Of a stretch of DNA of 64,000 bases, positions 8,738 through 17,534 are shown piece after piece. Every line of letters starts with the position of its first letter. Position 1 is the first letter of the stretch. The notes below the pieces were generated by a model, which worked only from the letters and a program-made list of their open reading frames with translations, was not told the origin of the DNA and ran no database searches. Source of the stretch: Bacteroidales bacterium UBA2712 (GTDB taxonomy: Bacteria; Bacteroidota; Bacteroidia; Bacteroidales; Paludibacteraceae); contig DEKW01000007.1 of the NCBI GenBank assembly GCA_002354055.1, positions 1 through 64,000 on the forward strand, read 5' to 3'. Position numbers and translations under genes: made by a program.

Positions 8738-9694
8738 TCATTTCATCATCGAGCACATGCATCGTCTGCGTTGGACGGTAGTCTGGCCGGGCCAAAGAGA
8801 GATCGCCACTTTTACCCCTACTGACCACGGTCGGACGGCACTGGTCTTATCCGTTCCGACCAAGCCTTGATATTCGCTCATGAAGGTATAGTGATTACGC
8901 TCCGTAGCAAAGCCGATAGGTATATGTTTGCCCGATTTCATCGCTGCAAAATCCATCGGCATCCATTGTACATAAGCGGTCACAACCAGCTGTGCTCTCT
9001 CGCTTAAACGCATGATCATACCTGCTTCCGCATACGCCGAGAAACCCATCGGACGGATCCTTGAACTGAACGAAGCCTCATGGCGAGGATAGTTCTCTGT
9101 CTCGAACCGTCCGGGCAGGTCATGGAGCAGCAGTCTCCATTGTTCATACCATCCCGTATGGGTCACTTCGCCAGAGAGGAGGGTATAGGTGGATCGCAGC
9201 GGGACAGAGAGCAGTGCTCCTACTGCCGCATGAAGTCCGTAGCGTGCGTCAACACTTGCGAAATGGCGAAAACGCAGACCTATCGGTATCTGCAACAACC
9301 ACATCTCCTCTCGCTCCTTCCAGTCGTTGAAGGATGCCCGGTGGGTGTATTCTTCGCCCATGTAGTCGCGCAGTCGCCCGTCATCTGCAGCCGTACGCCA
9401 TTCCATCGGTTCGGTCAGCATGGCGGTCGTAGCGATGCGCGTGACACGGACACCTGTCTGCAGACCTGCTATCGGAAGGAAGAACCATGTATAACCTGCG
9501 CCGACAGAGAACGAAGGAGCGACAAACGTCCTTCCGCCGTCCAGCTCATAGCCCAGACCGCCTATGCCGCCTCCTGCCTCTATGTCGATATAATGGCTCG
9601 GAGCGAACGCGTTTTGCGACCGGACCATGCCTCCTCCGGTCCCCAACAACCAGAGAACCAGCACCCATACCCTATGACTTGCGCGAATTTTCAT
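8738..9694 (-). CDS. Predicted outer-membrane beta-barrel protein
   Basis: The 318-residue protein has an N-terminal signal segment (VWVLVLWLLGTGGGMVRSQ) followed by amphipathic strands rich in Gly and aromatics (SVGAGYTWFFLP, LQTGVRV, LQIPIGLRFRH, YGLHAAVGALL, YAEAGMIMRLS, VTAYVQW). It ends basic and Met-rich rather than with an aromatic. It is the last gene of the operon that begins at 19808 and starts 9 bases after the GLUG adhesin. Its resemblance to the barrel at 3319-4230, also downstream of a T9SS cargo gene, suggests a shared partner role; the family is unnamed to me. Confidence 0.7.
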   Translation of the reverse strand: MKIRASHRVWVLVLWLLGTGGGMVRSQNAFAPSHYIDIEAGGGIGGLGYELDGGRTFVAPSFSVGAGYTWFFLPIAGLQTGVRVTRIATTAMLTEPMEWRTAADDGRLRDYMGEEYTHRASFNDWKEREEMWLLQIPIGLRFRHFASVDARYGLHAAVGALLSVPLRSTYTLLSGEVTHTGWYEQWRLLLHDLPGRFETENYPRHEASFSSRIRPMGFSAYAEAGMIMRLSERAQLVVTAYVQWMPMDFAAMKSGKHIPIGFATERNHYTFMSEYQGLVGTDKTSAVRPWSVGVKVAISLWPGQTTVQRRRCMCSMMK

Positions 9695-9703
9695 CGGTTA
9701 TAC

Positions 9704-12700
9704 CTATTGTATCTTTTGCCCCGTAGCCGTATATCGTTGATCGCCTACCACCAGTACTAATTGCCCCTTCTCGACGATTTTTCTACATTTTCCCTCATTT
9801 CGCACCTCTTCTACTCCCTGCGTGGGGTACATCGCGTAGAGACAACTGCGATAAACCGTTCCGTCTGCTGTCGTCATCTCCACCTGATAGACCCCGTCCA
9901 GCGAAGGGTTCTCGTGGAGAAACTGGTCGGTCTCACCGCTTAGCATCACCCCGTCGCGGTACCACTGATATGCCACAAAAGTAAGTTCGCCTTCGGTGTG
10001 CATACCACTGTTATCGACATAAATAACGTCCTCTCCTTTGCGCCGTACGTAGCCGTCCAGGTTGATCGTAAAGGTCATCTTCTGTGGCTTCGCCTGCTTG
10101 CATTTTTCCGGCACGTCTTCATCGGTATAAAAGCGGATGGTCACCTCCTGCGGACCTAATGGCACACGCTTCGGCATGGGGACTTCGATAATACCCTCTT
10201 CCGACAAAAAACCACCGATGGAATCGCGAAAACCCGCTTCTTTGGAGGCTTGTGGGAAATAGAGATCAAACCGCTCCGGCGTACCGCTGATAACCGTGTA
10301 GCCGATCTTCAGACTGTTCTCCGTTTCGCATACAGATACCTCCGGCGCTACCTCTACCGCTGGCACCGGCAGCACATCGCTCACCAGCGTCACATCCATC
10401 GGGCAGCCTTCGTGAGTCTCATCCGCCGCCACAAACCGCTCTTTGTCTCCCGTAAAACGGAAGGTCTGCGTGTGTCCGTCTGCAAACGTATAGGTGTATT
10501 CGTACGGCAGATCGCCTGCGCAGATGACAATTCGCTCTGTCTTCTTCTCTGCTCTGCCGAAACGCCATGAGGCTTTGCCTTCCGAGACTTGCCATTCGCC
10601 CTCGCAAAGAATATTCTTCACCGCCCTCTGCACGAAGATACTCACCGGCGCCGTCAGACGGTATTTTTCTAACGGGATAGTGGTGTTCAGTATGGGCGCA
10701 TCTACATGAAGCGTGTCGATCGGCTTACTATCCGTGCTGCCGCGATAGACCAGCCAGCAATAGGTGAACACACTGCCCGCGCTACCCTTCGCTGGCTCCT
10801 CTTCGCGGATGAGGGCGGTCACCTCGTCCGGTACGCCGGCATCCGAACAAACCTGCAGATCAAACGGCTCAATACTGCCGGCGTTATATCCGCCGTAAAC
10901 GGTGATACGCACACTGCCCCTTGAGGTGAGCCAGTCCATCAGACCCGTGTCGTCCTTCACTTGCCGCGTGAAGACATACGTATTACCCGCATCCATCGGT
11001 ATGTTTCCCAGCGGCAGGAAGGTCGTGTCGCTCTCAGGAATCTCCTCTCCGTTGCAGAGCCATCGGTAGGAGTAAATCCCGTTTCCGCCGGAGACAGTGT
11101 CTTTCTCATGGATCGTGTCCGTGCATTCCGGGGTACACAGATTGCGGCTGAAACTCTCGATGGAACCGGGGTTTATTGCTTCAAAAACCACCACTACATG
11201 CGGGTTTCTGGACTCGGTCATACTGGCCTTGCACGCCTCTTCTCGGACGCTTCGCGTGAAGGTGTACATACCGGTTTTCTCAAAGGTATAGGTCACCGAA
11301 GGAGTCTCTACCTGTTCTCCGTTGATATACAACGGATTACGGGTGTCGTCCGGCACGGGTTTCCAACTCCTTTCTTCTACGACCCACTCGCTCCTCTTAA
11401 GTACCCATTTATAGTGAAACACCTCTCCGCCTCCGGACGCGTCTTGTATACTATGGATGGTCGCCGTCATCGGCAGAATGCCGTAGAGCGTGTCGGGCTT
11501 CTCGGCCAACTCTCCCGGGTCGAACTCTTTTCGCACTTTCAGGAACAACCTCCCCTGTGACCGCGTCCACTCGGTCTTGCATTGTACGTCATGTACATCG
11601 CGGCGGAAGGCGTAATCGCCCGGCACGTCGGTCGGCATGGCCCATGCGTTATAATCCTCCTGACACAGCCATATAGTGTCCATCGGCAGATAGGTCTTCG
11701 AGCCGTCTTCTGCCGTGATCACCGTGTCGCGGATGAGACGATATTGGTAACTGCTCTGCGGGTTCTTCTGCTCGTCGTCTTTACCGCCCGTGGCTTCCTT
11801 TCCTCCGTTATTCTTCTCTTTAAATTTTACCTCCTCCTCATTCCAGCAGGCGGAATATTCGCCGCTCAGGATACCGGCGTCGAAAGCCTCGTACCCCTTC
11901 ACAATCGTATATACTTGCTTCACCGCCGGACCGCAGCTGATTGTAAGAATAACCTCCTGGTTGCCGCAAGGGCGTTTCACCAAAGCCGATGCCCCTTTGG
12001 GGTTGGAGATATAAATAACATCCGGACTCGGCGAGAACCATTCTCCGGAACCAAAAGCCGAACTGTTCAGCCTCTCCAGACCGATACTGTTCCGCGGGCT
12101 GTTTCCTTCTGACGGCGCTCCTACACCTTCCGCACGCATGATCGGCACGGTCTCTGCGTCCAGATAAACGGACTTGACGGAAAGCTCCGAAGCAATGTGG
12201 TTGCCAAAACAAACCAACTGCGGATGACTTTCATAGCCTCCTGCGGTGCACCGCCATTCATTTTCAGGATTCTCATAATAAGGACTGAATTCACCGATGA
12301 AATCGGACGATTTGGCGATGGCGTATCGGGTGTTGTCCGTGAGGATCGGGTCCGAACCTCCGTAGCCTGTAGCGTACATACGCGTCAGTTGCTGATCGAA
12401 ATAAACCATCGTCAAATTAGTCTCCGGGGCTTCGTTCTTGCCAAACAATGCGCCTACATGGTCAGATCCCTTGCAATAACCCATGTTGTAGCAGTTATTC
12501 AAAACCGCTGAGGCGTGGTTATAGCCCACCAGTCCGCCTACATGATTATTGCCGTCGGTGATGATTCCGGCGTTGTACGAATAGCTGATACCGCCATGAT
12601 TAGAGCCTACCAAGCCACCTATATTATCTCCGTTATGGGCGATGATATGCGCCATATTAAAGCAATGATGTATCTGTCCGCGGTTGGTACCGGTCAGGCA

Positions 12701-13159
12701 TCCTACATTGCTCGCCGCGTCGGTCATGATCTGCCCTTGCGCGATACCCAAATGGTGAATGATCGCCGCGTTTCCGCATTCGGCTAAGAGTCCGGCACCT
12801 GTAGGTAAAAGCGAGGAGAGAATATACAGGTTATAAATCACATGGTTGGCTCCGTCCAACTCGCCCTGAAACGGTTTGGTGGCACTGCCTATCGGTTCCC
12901 AACTCGGAGGAGTCGCGCTGCTGCCGCCTAAATCAAGGTCTGCAGCCAGACGAACGGTTTTCCCCGCAAAGTCATCCGTGCGGCTCGCTGCGGCTATCCA
13001 GGCTAACTCTTCAGCCGTCTGGATGGTGTAGATTTCCCCGTTGAAATCGGGCATTTGTGTACCTCCGCTCCAGGGAGTCAAGCTCTGTGCAAAGATATGA
13101 GCCGCCCCTAATACCATGCTTATCAGCACAGTATTGATCCTTCTAAATACGCGTGTCAT
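9704..13159 (-). CDS. Secreted adhesin-like protein with GLUG repeats
   Basis: The 1151-residue protein starts MTRVFRRINTVLISMVLGAA, an export signal, then has a segment opening WSGGTQMPDFNGEIYTIQTAEEL. GLUG-type repeats follow at about 140-270 (GGLVGSNHGGISYSYNAG, GGLVGYNHASAVLNNCYN), as in secreted Bacteroidales adhesins and IgA-protease-like proteins. The middle carries repeated Ig/PKD-like units with Y-WL or Y-W cores. The end (GQLVLVVGD, then YTATGQKIQ) resembles the short C-terminal tag of the BspA-like genes upstream. It follows the LRR gene at 13170 by 10 bases and precedes the barrel gene by 9. Confidence 0.75.
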   Translation of the reverse strand: MTRVFRRINTVLISMVLGAAHIFAQSLTPWSGGTQMPDFNGEIYTIQTAEELAWIAAASRTDDFAGKTVRLAADLDLGGSSATPPSWEPIGSATKPFQGELDGANHVIYNLYILSSLLPTGAGLLAECGNAAIIHHLGIAQGQIMTDAASNVGCLTGTNRGQIHHCFNMAHIIAHNGDNIGGLVGSNHGGISYSYNAGIITDGNNHVGGLVGYNHASAVLNNCYNMGYCKGSDHVGALFGKNEAPETNLTMVYFDQQLTRMYATGYGGSDPILTDNTRYAIAKSSDFIGEFSPYYENPENEWRCTAGGYESHPQLVCFGNHIASELSVKSVYLDAETVPIMRAEGVGAPSEGNSPRNSIGLERLNSSAFGSGEWFSPSPDVIYISNPKGASALVKRPCGNQEVILTISCGPAVKQVYTIVKGYEAFDAGILSGEYSACWNEEEVKFKEKNNGGKEATGGKDDEQKNPQSSYQYRLIRDTVITAEDGSKTYLPMDTIWLCQEDYNAWAMPTDVPGDYAFRRDVHDVQCKTEWTRSQGRLFLKVRKEFDPGELAEKPDTLYGILPMTATIHSIQDASGGGEVFHYKWVLKRSEWVVEERSWKPVPDDTRNPLYINGEQVETPSVTYTFEKTGMYTFTRSVREEACKASMTESRNPHVVVVFEAINPGSIESFSRNLCTPECTDTIHEKDTVSGGNGIYSYRWLCNGEEIPESDTTFLPLGNIPMDAGNTYVFTRQVKDDTGLMDWLTSRGSVRITVYGGYNAGSIEPFDLQVCSDAGVPDEVTALIREEEPAKGSAGSVFTYCWLVYRGSTDSKPIDTLHVDAPILNTTIPLEKYRLTAPVSIFVQRAVKNILCEGEWQVSEGKASWRFGRAEKKTERIVICAGDLPYEYTYTFADGHTQTFRFTGDKERFVAADETHEGCPMDVTLVSDVLPVPAVEVAPEVSVCETENSLKIGYTVISGTPERFDLYFPQASKEAGFRDSIGGFLSEEGIIEVPMPKRVPLGPQEVTIRFYTDEDVPEKCKQAKPQKMTFTINLDGYVRRKGEDVIYVDNSGMHTEGELTFVAYQWYRDGVMLSGETDQFLHENPSLDGVYQVEMTTADGTVYRSCLYAMYPTQGVEEVRNEGKCRKIVEKGQLVLVVGDQRYTATGQKIQ

Positions 13160-13169
13160 AAAAACTTAC

Positions 13170-15218
13170 TTACTCGATGCGTTTTCCGGTTATATCATAG
13201 ATACCTTGCGGTGTAATAAAGAGAAGTCGTCCTTCAATAATCGCTTTTTGCTCCGTTCCTCCCGAACCCGTTTCTTCTACCCCCGTAGCAACATTTTGTG
13301 CATCCGGGTCGCCCGGGATGATCGGCGGTGTCGGGATCAGTTCGTTACCGTCATACTGCAACTCTCCGCTATAACCCAAGGTGGCGAAATCTCCCACATA
13401 GACGTGCAGCGGGGCGTTGTTCTCATCCAAAACCGACAATACATACGTATATCGCGACGCCTCATCCAGACCCGTCACCTTAAACGAGAGGGTGTAGGGC
13501 TGACTGTTGTCAGCATTTGAGATTTGAGATTTCAAATTTGACATTTCTCTTCCCGGCGCGGAGAAAGAGATACCTAACAACTGTCCGCGGTTGCCGAGCG
13601 TAAGTTTGCAGAAGACCGCGCCGTCCTTGTATATATCTATCTGATAGCTGTGTGCCGCGCTGTCTGTCGGCCAGGTGAAGTCCGCCGTCGTCTGTCCCGG
13701 ATCGACCGTCACGGTGCGCTGAATCATGGCGGAGTCGGGGGTGTCGTTCATGCGGAAACGACCCCAGTAAGGATGCTCGCGATACAACTGACGGCTATCC
13801 GGCAGCACACTCAGTAAAGCGCTATCCGGTATGTCCGCTAATGTCCCTTCACTTACTGCCGGAGGAGTAGCCGCCCAGACGGAAATATGCGTTATTGCAC
13901 TGTCGCCCTTGAAGGCATTATCCCCGATGAGAACGACGTTTTTGCCAATCGACAACTCCTTGAGCGCGCTCCAATTTTCAAACGCGTTCGTGCCGATGGA
14001 GATCACTTTGTCGGGGATGGCCAACGAGTCTTGCAACTTAACCCCTGAGAAAGCACTTCCGCCGATCATCGTCAGTTCTTTCGGCAGTACGATAGAATCC
14101 AAGTTCGGACATCCCGAGAAGGCATTATCCCCGATAGTGCTGACGCTATCCGGTATCTCGACTCGCCTCAAGGCTGAACACCCGTTGAATACGGAAGAAT
14201 TGATGGCTTTCACTTTCTGAGGTATAGTGATTCGCTGAATCTTCGTACATCCCTTGAAAGCCTCCTGGTGAATAGCCGTCAGCGTGGAGGGCAGGAGTAC
14301 CGTATCCAACTTGTTGTTACCCAAGAAGGCGCCTGAACCGATATATTTACAGCCTTCGGGCAACACTACTTTCTTCATCCGTACCTGCTGGCACAGCTTG
14401 GCGGGCACAAACTCCACATCCGGACCGAAGATAAAATCCCCGTTCCAATAGCAGTAAAGATTATAAAATACCGACGAAGAAGCCGGCGGGTTCTTGGCGT
14501 TCCAGACAATTACAGGACTATAGTGGATACACCACGAGATTTGTTTGTTCGAGCGGAACGTCGCCGGGAAGAACAGCGTGTCCCGAAGCGGAATAGTGGC
14601 TACGCTATTTTGGTCGTATGACGCTCTATCGGGTTCGCCGTCAAAAATACTGCCGTCAATCTCCTCCAGACAATCCGACCAGCGAACAGAGTTCAAGTGA
14701 TAGCAGTTCTGGAAGGCCATCTGACCGATGTACTTAACCCCTTTGCCCAAATCGCACTTCACCATCGTCGTGCAGTTGCTGAAGGCGTATTGTCCCACGG
14801 TGTCCACCGAGTTAGGCAGTTTGATCTCCTTTAACTGGTAGCAGCTCTCAAATAGGTAAGCAGGTATTTTTGTCACGCCTTCGGGGATCTCGCACGCCGT
14901 CAGGTTCCACCAATCCCGGAATGTAGCACCGCTGAATCCCGTCAGCCCTTCCGGCAGCGAAATCGTCTTGCACGAGTTATACGGATAGTACGTCTTATAA
15001 CTCGTTGACCACGACGAAGCCTGCAGCACCTGTTTGTTCCACCAGAGACTATCGACTGTGTTCTTCAACTCGCCGTAGCCCTCAATGGTCATGTGCGCCG
15101 TCTCCGTGTCATAGCTCCACGTCAGATGCTCGCCGCACACGCCGGTATAGACCGTCGCAAAACCATTACCTGCCATCAGAGGCAGAATAACCAAGAGTAC
15201 AAAGATTGTCTTTTTCAT
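13170..15218 (-). CDS. BspA-like leucine-rich repeat surface protein
   Basis: The 682-residue exported protein (MKKTIFVLLVILPLMAGNGFA) belongs to the BspA/LRR_5 type. Repeats of about 23 residues fit the pattern I-LP-VT-IG-AF-GCT-L, running from about residue 80 to 430. A fibronectin-like region (YQIDIYKDGAVFCKLTL) and a short tag ending GIYDITGKRIE follow. The residues SNLKSQISNAD near 13511-13552 are encoded by a small TTTGAAATC-type tandem repeat and look like an in-frame insertion; the paralogue at 15480 lacks them. Such proteins act as surface adhesins; the ligand is unknown. Confidence 0.85.
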   Translation of the reverse strand: MKKTIFVLLVILPLMAGNGFATVYTGVCGEHLTWSYDTETAHMTIEGYGELKNTVDSLWWNKQVLQASSWSTSYKTYYPYNSCKTISLPEGLTGFSGATFRDWWNLTACEIPEGVTKIPAYLFESCYQLKEIKLPNSVDTVGQYAFSNCTTMVKCDLGKGVKYIGQMAFQNCYHLNSVRWSDCLEEIDGSIFDGEPDRASYDQNSVATIPLRDTLFFPATFRSNKQISWCIHYSPVIVWNAKNPPASSSVFYNLYCYWNGDFIFGPDVEFVPAKLCQQVRMKKVVLPEGCKYIGSGAFLGNNKLDTVLLPSTLTAIHQEAFKGCTKIQRITIPQKVKAINSSVFNGCSALRRVEIPDSVSTIGDNAFSGCPNLDSIVLPKELTMIGGSAFSGVKLQDSLAIPDKVISIGTNAFENWSALKELSIGKNVVLIGDNAFKGDSAITHISVWAATPPAVSEGTLADIPDSALLSVLPDSRQLYREHPYWGRFRMNDTPDSAMIQRTVTVDPGQTTADFTWPTDSAAHSYQIDIYKDGAVFCKLTLGNRGQLLGISFSAPGREMSNLKSQISNADNSQPYTLSFKVTGLDEASRYTYVLSVLDENNAPLHVYVGDFATLGYSGELQYDGNELIPTPPIIPGDPDAQNVATGVEETGSGGTEQKAIIEGRLLFITPQGIYDITGKRIE

Positions 15219-15230
15219 AGGTTTTTATGT

Positions 15231-15464
15231 TTAATTAACGGGTATTATTTTATTGCCGTCCAAGGAATATACCTCGCCGTTATGCTGAATGAGAATCGGC
15301 TCGTTTTCCCCGGTTTCAACGCTTTTTTTCGGTTCTTCGGAGGAGAGCGTAACAGGATCTTTCTTTTCCGAATCCCGAAGATAAATCACCCCTCCGGAGA
15401 TCATTGCGGTTATTATCAGCAAAGCGGCTATTCCTATATAAATATTTCCGGTATTATTTTTCAT
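15231..15464 (-). CDS. Small single-pass membrane protein with tag-like C-terminus
   Basis: This 77-residue protein is not recognised. It has one membrane helix (residues about 8-28, YIGIAALLIITAMISGGVIY), an acidic/polar linker, and an ending (ILIQHNGEVYSLDGNKI) that resembles the NGQIY..YDV-GKRI tag of the neighbouring BspA-like proteins. It lies 15 bases after one LRR gene and 12 before another in the same operon, so it is a real, spaced gene. It could be a tethered, shortened relative of the exported proteins or a factor that meets them at the membrane; both are inference. Confidence 0.65.
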   Translation of the reverse strand: MKNNTGNIYIGIAALLIITAMISGGVIYLRDSEKKDPVTLSSEEPKKSVETGENEPILIQHNGEVYSLDGNKIIPVN

Positions 15465-15479
15465 TGGATTAGTTTGTTT

Positions 15480-17525
15480 CTATTCAATCCGTTTGCCTTG
15501 CACATCGTATATCTGTTTTTCGTACATCAGATAGATCTGTCCGTTGAGAATTACCTTTGTATTTGGTACTTGGTCACTTGGTTCATTGTCCACTCCTGTC
15601 GGTATATGAGACTCAGGATCGGTTGGAATAATTGGCGGAGTCGGAATGATTTCTTTACCGCCTTCCTCCAGTTCTCCTGGATAACCGATAGTTGCAAAAG
15701 CTCCGGTATAGACGTGAATAGGCGTTCCGTTCGCATCGAGGGTAGAGAGCACGTAGTTATACCGCGTGGCTTCATCCAGACCTGTCACCATGAACGAGAG
15801 CGAAGCCGGAATGGTGCTTCCCGGATTGCTCCGCGACGGGGCGTCGAAAGAGATTCCTAACAGCTGACCTGTCTTACCCAACGTCAGTTTGCAGAACACC
15901 TCACCGTTCTTGTAGATATCTATCCGATAGGAAGAAGCGGTACTGTCCGTCGGCCAGACAAAGTTTGCCGTGGTCTCTTCGGCATCGACGGTCACATAGT
16001 TGATCTCCTCTTCTTTCGGCATGCGGAATCGTCCCCAGACAGGATCCTCCGCATAAGCGGCAATACTCTGAACCGGCACGAAAAGCCAGGTGCTGTCAGG
16101 CACGCCTGCAAAAGTAGAACTCTCTACTAACGGCGGGTAAGCCGCACGGCTATGGATTTCTTTGAGCATATAGTCATTCTTGAATGCATCGGCATCGATC
16201 ATTGCCGTCTTTTTACCGATGACCAATTTATTTAACCCGGAACAACCTTCAAAGGCACGGGACTTAATCTGTCGCACTTCGTCAGGAATAATCAGTTCTT
16301 TCAAATTGACCAGATTTAAGAATGCATATTCGCCGATAGTGTTGAGGGATGGCGGCAAACCTAACGAGTCTATGGCACACCCTTGAAAAGAACCGTCACC
16401 AATGGTAGTCAGAGATTGAGGGAAATGAACCTCTTTTAGCATATAACAGCTATGGAAAGCAATATCTGCAATACGGGTCATGCCTTCTGGCAGGGTGACG
16501 GATGGCAAGGAAGAGCAACTAGAAAAAGCACCATTTCCGATGGTTTGAACCGTTGTGGGAATATCACAACGCTGTAAAACCGAACAGTTGGAAAAAGCGA
16601 ATTCGCCGATTGTTTGAAGCCCGTCTGGTAATGTGACGGTTTCAAGAGCGCTACACGCGCCGCACATGGAGCTCGGAATAGAGGTTATATTTTCAGGAAT
16701 AACGAGCGATTTCAACGACAGGTTTCTGTAAAATGCTTCACTTCCGATATACACCAGTGATGGTGGCAATTCGATATAGCTTAACCCGCTTGCATAGAAT
16801 GCATGGTGCTCTATTGTATCTACACTCGCTGGTAGTATAACCGTGTCCAATAACGCATTGGAAAACAAGTTCGGACCGATATACTCCACTTTGTCTCCAA
16901 AAACAACATGCGCGAAGTGTTTCATCGGCGTTGCTATTTCTCCTGTTTGGCAATGACGCGCTTTCCATACGGCAACGGAACCGCCTATTCTGTCGCCTCC
17001 GAAAGCATTTCCACCAATCGAAGACAGCGTTTCCGGAAATACAACGGTGTCCGTAAGGGATACACAATTATTGAAGGCCCTAACGCCGATGGATTCTAGA
17101 CTATCTGATAGTTCCAGGTGCTTTAATGCGGAGCAATTTCTGAAGGCCTCTTGCTCTATCGTCCGGACATTTTTGCCCAAACGCGCCACTCTCAAACTCC
17201 CACAGTTTTCAAAAGCATTATTGCCGATAGTTATAACGCTGTCCGGCAACGTCACCGACTCCAACGCCGTACAGTTACTGAAGGCTCTGCCATAAACGGA
17301 TGTCATTCCCTCGGGAAAAACAATGTGCTTGATATAAACGCGCGAAGCGTAATCTCCGAACGTCCAACCCGACATGTCTCCACGTCCGGTAATGACGAGC
17401 GTGCTATCTTCGGAATTTAGTGTCCACGTCAGATGCTCTCCGCACACGCCGTTATAAACCGTCGCGTAGGCGCTGCTTGCCATCATCGTCAGGCAAACAA
17501 GAATAATACATACTTTTGTTTTCAT
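15480..17525 (-). CDS. BspA-like leucine-rich repeat surface protein
   Basis: This 681-residue paralogue of the protein at 13170-15218 shares the N-terminal VCGEHLTW motif, the LRR_5 array (about residues 60-470, units such as LESVTLPDSVITIGNNAF), the FCKLTLGKTGQLLGISF segment and the tag NGQIYLMY..IYDVQGKRIE. The signal peptide is MKTKVCIILVCLTMMASSAYA. The similarity shows a tandem duplication with the 77-residue gene between the copies. Function is probably adhesion or host/particle binding at the surface after T9SS export (family-level inference). Confidence 0.87.
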   Translation of the reverse strand: MKTKVCIILVCLTMMASSAYATVYNGVCGEHLTWTLNSEDSTLVITGRGDMSGWTFGDYASRVYIKHIVFPEGMTSVYGRAFSNCTALESVTLPDSVITIGNNAFENCGSLRVARLGKNVRTIEQEAFRNCSALKHLELSDSLESIGVRAFNNCVSLTDTVVFPETLSSIGGNAFGGDRIGGSVAVWKARHCQTGEIATPMKHFAHVVFGDKVEYIGPNLFSNALLDTVILPASVDTIEHHAFYASGLSYIELPPSLVYIGSEAFYRNLSLKSLVIPENITSIPSSMCGACSALETVTLPDGLQTIGEFAFSNCSVLQRCDIPTTVQTIGNGAFSSCSSLPSVTLPEGMTRIADIAFHSCYMLKEVHFPQSLTTIGDGSFQGCAIDSLGLPPSLNTIGEYAFLNLVNLKELIIPDEVRQIKSRAFEGCSGLNKLVIGKKTAMIDADAFKNDYMLKEIHSRAAYPPLVESSTFAGVPDSTWLFVPVQSIAAYAEDPVWGRFRMPKEEEINYVTVDAEETTANFVWPTDSTASSYRIDIYKNGEVFCKLTLGKTGQLLGISFDAPSRSNPGSTIPASLSFMVTGLDEATRYNYVLSTLDANGTPIHVYTGAFATIGYPGELEEGGKEIIPTPPIIPTDPESHIPTGVDNEPSDQVPNTKVILNGQIYLMYEKQIYDVQGKRIE

Positions 17526-17534
17526 GAGTGTATA

